Shown here one piece after another: positions 14,467 through 22,272 of a DNA stretch of 25,654 nt (position 1 is the first letter of the stretch; each line of letters begins with the position of its first letter). Origin of the DNA: DATLAN01 sp035527455 (GTDB lineage Bacteria; Planctomycetota; Planctomycetia; Pirellulales; Thermoguttaceae); contig DATLAN010000161.1 in assembly GCA_035527455.1 (NCBI GenBank), forward strand, positions 1-25,654, read 5' to 3'. The position numbers were made by a program, and so were the translations under genes. Below the pieces are notes generated by a model. It saw only the letters and a list, made by a program, of their open reading frames with translations, made no database searches and was not told the DNA's origin.

Positions 14467-16836
14467 TCATTTGGCCCTGAGCACATCCAGGCCGAACAGG
14501 CCGCCGGCCAGCTTGCCGTCGTGGGCCTGGAACTTCACGAGCACCGTCTTCTTGCCGCGGGTGAACTCTTCGGGCAACGGGTATTCGACCTCGAAGAACT
14601 CGCCCGGGCGGTCGCTGTCCAGGACGACGGTGGCGAGTTTCTCGCCGTCAACGAGGATGTCGAACTCTCGGCCGCCGTCGTCGCTGCCCCAGTACGTGCA
14701 GGCCAGAACGACAGGCTCCTCGGGCAAGACGGTCATCCGGTACTGGAACCATCCGCCGTCGTGGGCGTCGCGCCACGGCCGGCCCTGCTGATCGCCCTTG
14801 CGGGTCCGCTCGCCCTCGAACTTGTGCTCCCACTCGATCGCCCCGTCGCCCATCACCATGTTGTCGATCGTGCGGGCCATGCGCCGCTGACGGTCCTTTT
14901 CTCGGGCCATCGCCTCCTCGCACTCCGGCGTGCCCCCGGTCACCAGCCGCCAATAGATCGAGTAGCGCTGGGCGAACAGCCGGTGAAACGGCACCAGCGT
15001 CACGTCCTCGGGCACTCCGACCCCGCGGGTGCGGAACGTGAGCACGTGGTCGGCCACCGGTTCGATCCAGGTTGCCGGATCGTCGTCCTCGACCACGAAA
15101 AACGGAACGGCGATCTGCGGCGTGCGATGGCGGGCCCGTTGGCTGGGCGAAAGGAACATCTCGCGGCTGATCCCCTCGGTCCCCAGCAGCCCGCCCAAGA
15201 CCATCGGCCCGTACATCACCGAAACGAGCGTCGGGTCATCCGGCATCCGGTGCAGGTGCAGCCGCATGGGCAGCCTTACCGCCAGTCGGTCGCCGTCGCT
15301 CCAGGTGCGCGAAATTCGGCAATACGACGCCGGATTCCCCTCGACCTGCAACCGCCGCGTCTCTCCGTCGTCGAGAAGCACCTCGATGCCGTCGGCAGCC
15401 CAATACGGATAGCGCACCTTGAGATCCAGCTCGACCGGCTTTTCGCACCGGAACGTCAGCCGGATGGCGTCTTCCTCGGGGAATTTCGTCTCCTGCCGGA
15501 CGACGAGGCCCTTTTCCGGCCAGTTCAGCTCGGACGCGATGAACAGATTGACGTACAGCGTGCGGTCGTCGTGGAAGTAGATGCTGTCGCCGTACTTGGC
15601 GTGGTTTTCCATGCCGCTGCCGGTGCAGCACCAGAACGAATCGTGCGGCGAGTTGAAGACCTTGAAGTGGCCGGGATTCATCGCCACGTAGTACATCATC
15701 ATTCCGCTTTCCGGGTCCTGCGTGGCGAGGATGCCGTTCAGCAGCGCCCGCTCGTAGTAGTCGGCGTACTCGGCCCGGGGGTCCCAGCAGAAGAGGTGGC
15801 GGGTGAGCTTGAGCATGTTGTACGTGCAGCAGCTCTCCTGCGACTCGGGGCTGAGTTCGGTCGAGAGCACGTCCGGGTCGGTCCGCCAATACTCGTAATT
15901 GCTCGTGCCGCCGGTCGAGTAGCAGCGGTGTTCGGCGACCTGGTGCCAGAAGAAACGGGCGACGTCGCGATCCCGCCGGTCGCCGGTCAATTCGTACAGC
16001 CGGGCCGTGCCGACGATGTTGGGGACGAACGAGTTGACGTGCAGCCCCTTGAGCTTGTCCTGCCGCTGGGCCAGGGGATCGTTGTAGCCGCGCTGGGTGA
16101 ACTTCCGCGAAAGCTCCAGGTGCTGCGGATCGCCGGTCAGCGCGTAGAGATTCGCCATCGCGTCGTTGATGCCGCCCTGTTCGGTCGAGTCGAGCAGGCG
16201 CTGCATCTGCTCCCGGTCGAATCGGGCGTTGCGCTGCCTCAGCCACGCCGCCATTCCCCGGGCGATCTCCAGGGCCTGCCGGTTGTCGCAATGGACGTAC
16301 ATATCGATCAGCCCGGCGTAGATCTTGTGCAGCGTGTAGTAGGGCGCCCAGACCGACTGGCGGGCTTCGAGCCGGTCGAAGAACTCTTCGGGATACGCGC
16401 TGAGGTAACCGCTCGTGCCGAAGGCCTTCTGGCACCTGGCCAACTCGGCGACGATCCGATCGGCCTTGGCCTTGAGCTTCTCGTCACCGGTGGCGGCGAC
16501 CATCAACGCGCAGGCCGAGAGATAGTGGCCCATGGTGTGGCCGCGCAGCTCGAGCACCTCCCACCCGCCGTACGGCTCGCCCGGCGCGTCCAGACCGGCC
16601 GTCTTGCGGAAGAAGTGCAGCAGCCGATCGCTCTCCAGCTCGTGCAGGTATTGCCGGTCCCGCTCCATGGCGTCGCGAAACGGCCCTTCCAGCAGCCGGA
16701 CCTGCCGGAGGTTGAAGGGACGGGCCTGCAAAGGAGCTTTGGGTTCGACCATCGGTGCGGCGGCTTGGGAGAAGGTGTCTGCTCCGAAGAAGAAGATCGA
16801 CAGGATCACGACCGAAAGCCAAGTGCCCGTTCTCAT
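14467..16836 (-). CDS. Glycoside hydrolase family 127, beta-L-arabinofuranosidase type
   Basis: A 789-aa secreted enzyme. After the signal peptide (MRTGTWLSVVILSIFFFGAD) comes an alpha/alpha-barrel GH127 domain (old name DUF1680). Residues matching the known active site are visible: the general acid/base Glu315 in TGGTSNYEYW, zinc ligands Glu334 and Cys336 in QESCCTYN, and Cys403-Cys404 in FWCCTGSGMEN, the first of which is the nucleophile in this cysteine-glycosidase family. The last 180 residues (GAIEWEHKFEGE onward) form an accessory beta domain common in this family. Such enzymes remove terminal beta-L-arabinofuranose from plant or microbial glycans. The ATG at 16836 follows GAGGAGG by 8 bases; the frame is open to 16887. 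Copy A lies directly downstream. Exact sugar specificity is not certain. Confidence 0.93.
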   Translation of the reverse strand: MRTGTWLSVVILSIFFFGADTFSQAAAPMVEPKAPLQARPFNLRQVRLLEGPFRDAMERDRQYLHELESDRLLHFFRKTAGLDAPGEPYGGWEVLELRGHTMGHYLSACALMVAATGDEKLKAKADRIVAELARCQKAFGTSGYLSAYPEEFFDRLEARQSVWAPYYTLHKIYAGLIDMYVHCDNRQALEIARGMAAWLRQRNARFDREQMQRLLDSTEQGGINDAMANLYALTGDPQHLELSRKFTQRGYNDPLAQRQDKLKGLHVNSFVPNIVGTARLYELTGDRRDRDVARFFWHQVAEHRCYSTGGTSNYEYWRTDPDVLSTELSPESQESCCTYNMLKLTRHLFCWDPRAEYADYYERALLNGILATQDPESGMMMYYVAMNPGHFKVFNSPHDSFWCCTGSGMENHAKYGDSIYFHDDRTLYVNLFIASELNWPEKGLVVRQETKFPEEDAIRLTFRCEKPVELDLKVRYPYWAADGIEVLLDDGETRRLQVEGNPASYCRISRTWSDGDRLAVRLPMRLHLHRMPDDPTLVSVMYGPMVLGGLLGTEGISREMFLSPSQRARHRTPQIAVPFFVVEDDDPATWIEPVADHVLTFRTRGVGVPEDVTLVPFHRLFAQRYSIYWRLVTGGTPECEEAMAREKDRQRRMARTIDNMVMGDGAIEWEHKFEGERTRKGDQQGRPWRDAHDGGWFQYRMTVLPEEPVVLACTYWGSDDGGREFDILVDGEKLATVVLDSDRPGEFFEVEYPLPEEFTRGKKTVLVKFQAHDGKLAGGLFGLDVLRAK

Positions 16837-16891
16837 GCGGCAGACCTCCTCTATCATCAGGGGTGAATCGGCGCGGCGTCTGTACACAACC

Positions 16892-16919
16892 AGTATAGAG
16901 TAGGCCGGAACAAGTGCAA
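16892..16919 (-). promoter_or_regulatory. Possible GH127 promoter overlapping a REP
   Basis: On the minus strand TATACT (16897-16892, five of six matches to the -10 consensus) lies 56 bp before the GH127 ATG. A weak -35, TTGCAC, lies 16 bp further upstream, inside the GTAGGCCGGAAC hairpin unit. If real, the repeat forms part of the promoter. Confidence 0.3.
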
Positions 16920-16932
16920 CGCAGTTCCGGCA
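16900..16932 (+). repeat. REP-like hairpin (GTAGGCCGGAAC family), copy 1
   Basis: GTAGGCCGGAAC...GTTCCGGCA forms a hairpin with a 9-bp stem (GCCGGAACA-like arms around a GCGTTGC-type loop). A second copy with three changed bases lies at 18782-18814 in the opposite orientation, at the end of the GT-C gene. It starts with the GTAG foot. Confidence 0.88.
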
Positions 16933-16957
16933 TTTGGCATGGAAGGGCGGCGCGGAC

Positions 16958-17006
16958 CCACTGCTTGCCGGAAACCGTCAGCGACTCGATAACCCGCAAG
17001 CAGTGG
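16958..17006. repeat. 11-bp inverted repeat
   Basis: CCACTGCTTGC at 16958-16968 and its exact reverse complement at 16996-17006 flank a 27-base loop in the spacer between the YkgJ-like gene and GH127. It may end the YkgJ transcript, although it lies about 90 bp past the stop and lacks a U-tract. Confidence 0.7.
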
Positions 17007-17095
17007 CGTCGTCGTGCGAGCATCAACGTCTTTCCCGGCAAGCCGTGCCACGCCCACCGGGAACGCCTGCAAGTCTGGGCACCCGCCGTTGTCGA

Positions 17096-17650
17096 TTAAG
17101 GAAACTCCCGATTCACTTCAGAAAGGAGAATTGAACCTAACTCGTAAGGATGTTGACCAGTTGCGCCGAATCCGAGACGTTGAATTTCGCGTTCTTCATC
17201 CCATAGGCGTTCTAGGCCAGCGTTCTTCGGCCGGCTTTCTTTCATGTCGCGAGGATTCTTAAATGAATACTTGCATGATCGAACGTGGAGTGATGTATAT
17301 GATCGGCATGCAAGAGGTCGCATCGGATAGACAGAACATCGTGAATCAGCGAGCAATGGACACGGAATGTTCCTGGTTCTGTGTTGTTCCACGGTCATGT
17401 CATCAACAATGTCCACGTGTTTCTCGAGCCGGGCACGCAAGTCAGCAGTTTGTTTTTCAGTGAACGTTCTACGAATGTAATCAACGATGGCAGATGCTTC
17501 GAGGCGATAGGCCTCAACACGCAAATAGCAGCAATAGTCACAACCTTCCCGGCACGCGAGCGAGACGTTCTCTGTCGCAATGTATTCGGCAGTGCGGGCG
17601 TCAGCGGCCTCGCGCTGTTCAGCCTGAATACGGAGCAGTTGTTCGTGCAT
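17096..17650 (-). CDS. YkgJ-family cysteine-cluster protein
   Basis: A 184-aa soluble protein of the YkgJ (UPF0153) family, whose members bind zinc or an iron-sulfur centre through a cysteine cluster; the role is not settled. The cluster is complete: Cys33, Cys37, Cys40, Cys41 in ACREGCDYCCYLRV, then Cys97 in IPCPLL, Cys105 in SRCSVYPMRPLACRSY with Cys115, and Cys126. The motif YPMRPLACR is the family hallmark. The C-terminus after the cluster is about 58 aa, on the short side. The ATG at 17650 is the only good start after an upstream in-frame stop; a short AAGG lies close before it. The DNA is less GC-rich than the neighbours, like the adjacent toxin-antitoxin pair, which may mean recent arrival. 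Confidence 0.85.
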   Translation of the reverse strand: MHEQLLRIQAEQREAADARTAEYIATENVSLACREGCDYCCYLRVEAYRLEASAIVDYIRRTFTEKQTADLRARLEKHVDIVDDMTVEQHRTRNIPCPLLADSRCSVYPMRPLACRSYTSLHVRSCKYSFKNPRDMKESRPKNAGLERLWDEEREIQRLGFGATGQHPYELGSILLSEVNREFP

Positions 17651-17815
17651 GCCTTGTTCAACGAAACTCTGCTAGTAGACGCTTTTCCATGCTCTTCGGA
17701 CAAACGTCGACAACTCCGTCCGTCAAAGCGGATCGATAAGCCGTGCAGGTCGGGCTGTGCCTGACAGCGAGTTCTGGCAACGCAGAGAACCGTCCGTCGG
17801 CGAAGGAAGTTGCCG

Positions 17816-18058
17816 TCATGAAAACAACTCCTTCAATAAGTCTTCGCGGCTGAGATGATGATGATCGCCAACGTCGCGAAGAATCGCGCTGAGCGTGCCG
17901 ATCTTGAGGGCCTCGTGAGCCGGAATCGTCACGTGGTGTTCGCCGCCGCGTTGCGTGCTCAGCCGGATGTGGCTGCCCGTCTGATGGCTAACGGCGTAAC
18001 CCAATCTGGCCAGTGCGCCGGCCAGATCGCGTCCGGAGGTGTCGCGGGGAAGTCTCAC
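17816..18058 (-). CDS. hicA: HicA-type mRNA interferase toxin
   Basis: An 80-aa toxin with a double-stranded-RNA-binding-like fold that cuts mRNA. The family pattern is clear: GRDLAGALARLGYAVSHQTGSHIRLS with the catalytic His30 in GSH, then HHVTIPAHEALKIGTLSAILRDVG, and a C-terminal helix (SREDLLKELF). It starts at GTG (18058), and the start overlaps the stop of the upstream antitoxin gene by four bases (GTGA), so the two are translated together. The catalytic residue is intact, so the toxin is probably functional. Confidence 0.9.
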   Translation of the reverse strand: MRLPRDTSGRDLAGALARLGYAVSHQTGSHIRLSTQRGGEHHVTIPAHEALKIGTLSAILRDVGDHHHLSREDLLKELFS

Positions 18059-18264
18059 AGCGCAATGACCTCATCGCGAACCATGTGCAAGCGGGCCATT
18101 TTCGGCCGGAGATGCGCAGCGGGAAAGTGGCAGCGGACCGCGTCCAACACCTTCTCGCGAAGCGTCTCCATGTCGTCCGCCTGCGTGAAAATCGATTCAC
18201 CCAGTGCGCGGGCCGTGTATCCGCCTTCAGGATCTTCTTCCACTAAGAACACGATTTCGGTCAC
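18055..18264 (-). CDS. hicB: Mini-HicB-type antitoxin, no DNA-binding domain
   Basis: A 69-aa protein resembling only the N-terminal, RNase H-like half of HicB: MTEIVFLVEEDPEGGYTARA, then SIFTQADDMETLREKVLDAV, matching the GGYxAxxxxxxIFTQGDTxEEL pattern. It would bind and block HicA. Full HicB proteins carry a ribbon-helix-helix or HTH domain after this; here the protein ends soon after RDEVIAL. I prefer GTG at 18264 because AAGGGG lies 8 bases before it; a TTG at 18270 is too close to that site. The short form paired with HicA is found in cyanobacteria and planctomycetes. How it is regulated without its own DNA-binding domain is open. Confidence 0.85.
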   Translation of the reverse strand: MTEIVFLVEEDPEGGYTARALGESIFTQADDMETLREKVLDAVRCHFPAAHLRPKMARLHMVRDEVIAL

Positions 18265-18295
18265 AGCCAAGTCCCCTTGTTGATTTTCCCGTTTC

Positions 18296-18335
18296 CCACA
18301 CTGTCAAGATGGGGCAACACGACCACAATGTCAAG
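18296..18335 (-). promoter_or_regulatory. Direct-repeat operator candidate and -35 boxes upstream of hicBA
   Basis: CTTGACAGTGTGG (18308-18296) and CTTGACATTGTGG (18335-18323) on the minus strand are 12/13 identical and 27 bp apart. Each holds a perfect TTGACA. They lie 32-71 bp before the hicB start, where a promoter and operator would be expected. No good -10 follows either copy at the right distance, so an operator may be the better reading. Confidence 0.5.
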
Positions 18336-18510
18336 GTGGCTAGTTGGGCTGATTCACCCATGCCGCGCCCACCCGATTGACCACTTCCGGCGCAGTGACC
18401 GCTCGGATGACCTCAAACTCGCCGCGAGTCGCTGCCGTAGTGACAAGTTCGAAGCGAAATTAACCCTGCCGGGGGCTTTAGAGACCACGCGCGGGGAGGG
18501 GAAGCGGGGG

Positions 18511-18766
18511 CGGGTGGCGCGAAATGGGGCGTTGATTCGTGACGGGCGGCTCGGGGGATTGTTGTTCCGGAAAAACCGAAATCGAGAAAAAGTGGGCAGA
18601 AATGCCGTAACGTGTTGTTGGGAAACGGCTTGCGCCGATCCACGCGGATTCCGCTATTGCCCATTGTTGTCGCGCGACGCTCGAAAGCGAAAAACAATGG
18701 ACCAGTTTCGGTGCCATTTCAGGCCGGCCGACGGCGCCTGTCCCCAATTTTCGGGCGGCGCGCCGG
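18511..18766 (-). repeat. Degenerate repeat, short copy B
   Basis: The sequence is collinear with copy A (13857-14420) but lacks two internal segments of about 110 and 220 bp. Shared blocks include the parts around TTGCGCCGATCCACGCGGAT (from 18629) and AACAATGGACCAGTTTCGGT (from 18693). Like copy A it lies directly downstream of a minus-strand gene (here the GT-C gene) in the same orientation. CTGTCCCC at 18738-18745 echoes the RAYT inverted repeat core. Confidence 0.85.
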
Positions 18767-18781
18767 CGGCTGCACGCCGCG

Positions 18782-18814
18782 TGCCGGAACTGCGCTGCGC
18801 TTGTTCCGGCCTAC
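18782..18814 (-). repeat. REP-like hairpin (GTAGGCCGGAAC family), copy 2
   Basis: On the minus strand the unit starts GTAGGCCGGAACAAGC at 18814 and ends with GTTCCGGCA. The TAG of the GTAG foot (18813-18811) is the stop codon of the GT-C gene. It differs from copy 1 at 16900 at only a few central positions. Confidence 0.9.
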
Positions 18815-20895
18815 AGACGCTCCAGCACCAAGCGCCGCACTTCGACCGGTTGCTGGGACGCTGCTTCCAAGGTGACGTCCACGGACCGATCGTCCTCGGC
18901 GGACGGGCAAAACGAAATGCCGGTGGGCCCGGCCTGGAGCACGACGTCTTCGCCGGCCGGGCGGACCACCACGCGAACCTCGGCCGTGGCGTCCGCGTCG
19001 ATCTTCCATCGGCCCGGCGGAAGCGACAGGTTGGCGATGCCCGCGGGCGTATCCGGCGTGACCGAGACCACGAACTCGCCCGACGCGTCGAGATAGGCGA
19101 CCGTAGCCGGATGGGCGTTGAGCAAGTAGCCGGGCACGACGATCCGGTCGTCGGATCTGCGGATGCCGATCTTCTCGCTTTCCCGCCGGAGCCAGATCAA
19201 CGATCGGACCGGATACGGCTCCCGGCCCTCGAAGGTGGCCAGCGTGTAGCGCCGGTAGAACTCGGGCTGCTGTTGCATCTGCCGCCCGCTGAGGAAATGG
19301 GCCTTCTCCCGCCCGTGCGGCCCGGTGAAAATGATCAGGTCGGGCCGGCAGTCCAGCACGTACTGCCCGTCGCCCAACTCGTGGGCAAGCTGGCCTTGGC
19401 CGAAGCCTTCCGGTTTGTGGCGGGGCAGGTAATAGTCGTTCAGCCCGAGCATGTCCAGCGACGGCAGTTCCGACCAGTAGGGCAGGCAGCCGCAAGCGGT
19501 CACCGCCAGCAGCGGCTGCTCGGGTCCGAAGCCCTTCTCGAGCATCAGCCCGACGACCTGCCCGTCCCATTCCCAGCGCTCCGTCAGGGCCTTGCGGTTG
19601 CGGGTGTCGGTGTTCTGCAGGTAACACGACGCGCCGAAGACGACCGCCAGCACGCATACCACGGTCCGTGTGCCGACGCGCACGCCGCCGTGCTGCACCA
19701 GCCACCGCGTTCCCTCGGCGAGGATCAAGGCCATCAATGCCACCAGCGGCACGAGATGCCGCCAGCCGGGAAACGTGTCGCCGCTGATCGCCGTCACGTA
19801 GACCGACCAGGCGACCAGCGCCACGGCCAGCAGCGCCATCCTTGCCCGGGCCGGCCGGTCGCGCCGCTGCACCAGCAACAACACGCCCAGCAGGACGGCC
19901 GAGAGGAACACCGGCCCCATCGCGAAGAACCCTCGCAGCACGTACTCCCCGCCGTGCGAGAGATGTTCCCAGGAGAGACTGAGCTTCACCCGGGCCGTGT
20001 TCGGAATCCACTCGCCGTAATACGCCAGCCGGAAGACGAGCTGGCCGAGATAGAAGGCCGCCGGCAGCAGCCCCAGAAGCAGCGCGGTGCGAAACGTCCG
20101 CCGGCCGATTCCCTTGACCGGCAGCAGGGCGAGGACCACGGCGGCCGTGTAGATCGCCCCGTCGGGCCGGGTGATGCACAGCAGCCCCAGGAACACCGAC
20201 GCGGCCAGCGGATACCGCCGCGGGGCGTCGTCGCGGGCAAAGACCGGATAACACAACACCATCGCCCAAGACAGCAGGGCCGCCACGAGAATCGCCTCCA
20301 GGCCGCCGATCGTCCAGATCGCGATCGGGCTGGCCGTGGCCAACGTCAACAGGGCCACGATCAGCGGCAGCGAGCGGCGTACGGTCGTCGCGCGATAGGC
20401 GCACCCCACCGCCCCGAAGAGCAGCCCGGCGCTGGCGAACCCCAGGATTCGCACGCCGACGATCAGATCGACGCCCAATCGCCCGACGCCGGCGGCCGAG
20501 AGGACCCAGAGCAGATTCGAGTATCCTTCGACGGGCCGGCCGTCGGTCCAGGTCAGCCCGTGACCTTCGAGCAGCCGTTGGGAGTAACGCAGCGAGATCA
20601 GGGCGTCGTCGGCGATAAACGGCAGGTAACAGCAGGCGTGCGAAGCCAGCAGAGCGAACGCCAGAGAAACGAGGATCAGCGGGACGACGAGGGCGCGTTT
20701 TTCGACCCGTTCTCGCCCGACGGAAGCGATCGTCGGCCGAGCCGTCAAGTCACCCGTCAGCCGCACGTGGGGACCGTGCCCGACGATCGTTTCCCCGCTT
20801 TGCCCGTGCCCGCGGAAGGGATGGAGAGTCCGCCCCACGCGCCGCGAAACGGGGCCCGGGCCATGACCGGCCGCTTTTTCCGGTTCCGTACTCAC
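18811..20895 (-). CDS. AftB-like GT-C membrane glycosyltransferase
   Basis: A 694-aa multi-pass membrane protein with about ten hydrophobic helices and a soluble C-terminal part of about 250 aa. The region FIADDALISLRYSQRLLEG (93-111) followed by PVEGYSNLLWVL matches the first-loop motif of the AftB-type GT-C family, with the Asp96-Asp97 pair as likely catalytic residues. RPDGAIYT (243), YYGEWIPNTARVK (292) and SGDTFPGWRHLVP (371-383) fit the same family. In mycobacteria AftB adds terminal arabinofuranose from a lipid donor; homologues in other phyla have unknown sugars, so I do not assign one. The start is a GTG at 20895 with GGGAG about 10 bases upstream; the first 60 residues are low in conservation. 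The GH127 gene lies about 2 kb downstream, with the YkgJ-like and hicBA genes between. The TAG stop belongs to a REP unit. Confidence 0.82.
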   Translation of the reverse strand: MSTEPEKAAGHGPGPVSRRVGRTLHPFRGHGQSGETIVGHGPHVRLTGDLTARPTIASVGRERVEKRALVVPLILVSLAFALLASHACCYLPFIADDALISLRYSQRLLEGHGLTWTDGRPVEGYSNLLWVLSAAGVGRLGVDLIVGVRILGFASAGLLFGAVGCAYRATTVRRSLPLIVALLTLATASPIAIWTIGGLEAILVAALLSWAMVLCYPVFARDDAPRRYPLAASVFLGLLCITRPDGAIYTAAVVLALLPVKGIGRRTFRTALLLGLLPAAFYLGQLVFRLAYYGEWIPNTARVKLSLSWEHLSHGGEYVLRGFFAMGPVFLSAVLLGVLLLVQRRDRPARARMALLAVALVAWSVYVTAISGDTFPGWRHLVPLVALMALILAEGTRWLVQHGGVRVGTRTVVCVLAVVFGASCYLQNTDTRNRKALTERWEWDGQVVGLMLEKGFGPEQPLLAVTACGCLPYWSELPSLDMLGLNDYYLPRHKPEGFGQGQLAHELGDGQYVLDCRPDLIIFTGPHGREKAHFLSGRQMQQQPEFYRRYTLATFEGREPYPVRSLIWLRRESEKIGIRRSDDRIVVPGYLLNAHPATVAYLDASGEFVVSVTPDTPAGIANLSLPPGRWKIDADATAEVRVVVRPAGEDVVLQAGPTGISFCPSAEDDRSVDVTLEAASQQPVEVRRLVLERL

Positions 20896-21273
20896 GCGAC
20901 GTGCTCCCGAGTCTCGGCCCGAGGTTGACCGCGAGGATCCCGGGCCGCCGAAAAAGCCGTGACCGGATCACGCTTCGAGGTGACCAACGCGCGACCGGTC
21001 CGGCAGAGAAGAGAGGATCGAAGTGGGGGCGACCTTGTACTCGAAATGCCGGACCGCCGCAAGACCGCTGAGGCCGCTCCATCTCCCGCAGCCTTTCTAG
21101 TTTGCCGCGGATAACCCCATCCACCGGGGCAAGCCCGGCGGGGTTGATCGAGAGCGTAGTGGTGGGCACCGCCCACCAATCCAAATCGAGAAGATGGCTT
21201 GGGATTGGTGGGCAATGCCCACCCTACTCGCATTTGAGGCAGTGCAGCCGCCGGCGCGGAAGGATAAAGGGTG
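20896..21273. other. Spacer with REP-like hairpin pair
   Basis: 378 bp between the GT-C gene start and the end of the FGE-like gene, both on the minus strand. It contains a hairpin CACCGGGGCAAGCCCGGCG near 21121 and the GTAG-type pair at 21156-21227. It probably carries the promoter of the GT-C gene, but no clear boxes are seen. A minus-strand frame is open across part of it, without a ribosome site or recognisable product. Confidence 0.5.
21156..21227. repeat. REP-like pair (GTAGGGTGGGC family)
   Basis: A plus-strand unit starts GTAGTGGTGGGCACCGCCCA at 21156. A minus-strand unit starts GTAGGGTGGGCATTGCCCAC at 21227. Their inner flanks (CCCACCAATCC and GGATTGGTGGG) are also complementary, so the whole 72 bp can fold into one long hairpin. 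The same family occurs twice around the rnfG-rnfE junction. Confidence 0.88.
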
Positions 21274-22272
21274 CTACCTCCTGCGCCTGCACCAGATCCA
21301 ACCCGCCACCAGTCCGCAAACCAACAAGGTGATGCTATCGGGCTCGGGAACGCTAGCCACGCGGAAGCCTATGCTGCTGAGTTCGCTCGTCGGGCCGTTG
21401 CCGCCGCTGCGGTAGGAGGCACTCAGTTTGTCCGAGTAGTCGTACCGACAGCCACCACGCAAACCACGCGTCGAACCGGCGATAATGACCGATTCGTTCC
21501 ATTCCCACAGGTTGCCGCCCTGGTCGAATGTCCCGTAGGGGCTGTTCGACAGGCCGAATTGGCCGACCGGCGTGGTATAGTCCAGACTACTGACCGTGTA
21601 ATCGCCATCGAAGTAGGTGGCCGTATTGCCCGTATCGCCGCCGGGGTTTCCGTTGTCGGGCTCGTCGTCCGTCCCCATCGGGTAATCGTAGTAAACCGAA
21701 CGGGCGCCGTCGTAGTAGGCCGCCTTGTACCACTCGTTTTCCGTCGGGAGGAACCACGCGGCGTCGCTCCGGCGCGTGACGGCCATCAGGGCCGACCGGC
21801 TCGTTGCGCCGTTGAGTAAATACGCGCCATCTTCCGTGGTGTCGTCGTCCTGCGCCCCGGTCAGCTGTCCGTTGTGCAACCAGTTGGCGAATCGGGCCGC
21901 GTCGCCCCAGGAGACATAGTTCACCGGACGGTTCCGGCGATCGGCGGCAACGTCATAGCTGTAGTCTCCCGGGGAGCCGCTCTGCACGATCTTGCACCCG
22001 AAGTCGCTCGACCACATGTTGCCGTTGTACAGTCCGTAGGTGTCGTCAGCCGCCACGGCGTTGAGGAACTCGGTGTACTGCCCGGCGGTCACCTCGTACT
22101 TGCCGATGCGGTACGGGTAGGCCACGCTGCCGTACCCATCGCCGTGCGTGTCGTCGAGGTTGCCGGGGTTGCCCACGGGCACCGTCTTAATCGTCACGGC
22201 GTGCGCCGTGGATACCAACAGCGCCACCGCCGCCAGGGCGGCCACTGATCGAAACAAGGACTTCTCAAACAT
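21274..22272 (-). CDS. FGE-sulfatase-fold secreted protein with PEP-CTERM tail
   Basis: A 332-aa exported protein. It has a signal peptide (MFEKSLFRSVAALAAVALLV, cut after AHA), a formylglycine-generating-enzyme-like domain (about 27-300: YRIGKYEVTAGQYTEFLNAV, RPVNYVSWGDAARFANWLHN, FLPTENEWYKAAYYD, FDQGGNLWEWNES, RGLRGGCRYDY), and a C-terminal sorting signal VPEPDSITLLVCGLVAGWIW with a basic end (308-332). In true FGEs two cysteines bind copper just after the RGGS motif; here RGGCRYDYSDKLSASYR has none in those places, so a binding or structural role is likelier than formylglycine formation. PEP-CTERM proteins are handled by an exosortase and often end at the cell surface or matrix. I chose ATG 22272 because GAGGA lies 5 bases before it; an ATG at 22284 has no such site. 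Confidence 0.9.
   Translation of the reverse strand: MFEKSLFRSVAALAAVALLVSTAHAVTIKTVPVGNPGNLDDTHGDGYGSVAYPYRIGKYEVTAGQYTEFLNAVAADDTYGLYNGNMWSSDFGCKIVQSGSPGDYSYDVAADRRNRPVNYVSWGDAARFANWLHNGQLTGAQDDDTTEDGAYLLNGATSRSALMAVTRRSDAAWFLPTENEWYKAAYYDGARSVYYDYPMGTDDEPDNGNPGGDTGNTATYFDGDYTVSSLDYTTPVGQFGLSNSPYGTFDQGGNLWEWNESVIIAGSTRGLRGGCRYDYSDKLSASYRSGGNGPTSELSSIGFRVASVPEPDSITLLVCGLVAGWIWCRRRR

Noticed and set aside
13938..14480. Plus-strand open frame of 180 codons in copy A
   Set aside because: Lies within a degenerate repeat; the equivalent frame is not kept in copy B and no ribosome site is seen.
14161..16866. Very long plus-strand open frame opposite GH127
   Set aside because: Antisense shadow; the minus strand shows the complete GH127 active site and a strong ribosome site.
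18277..20928. 883-codon plus-strand open frame across copy B and opposite the GT-C gene
   Set aside because: It crosses a repeat and is antisense to a membrane protein with family motifs; composition is Arg/Gln/His-rich without domains.
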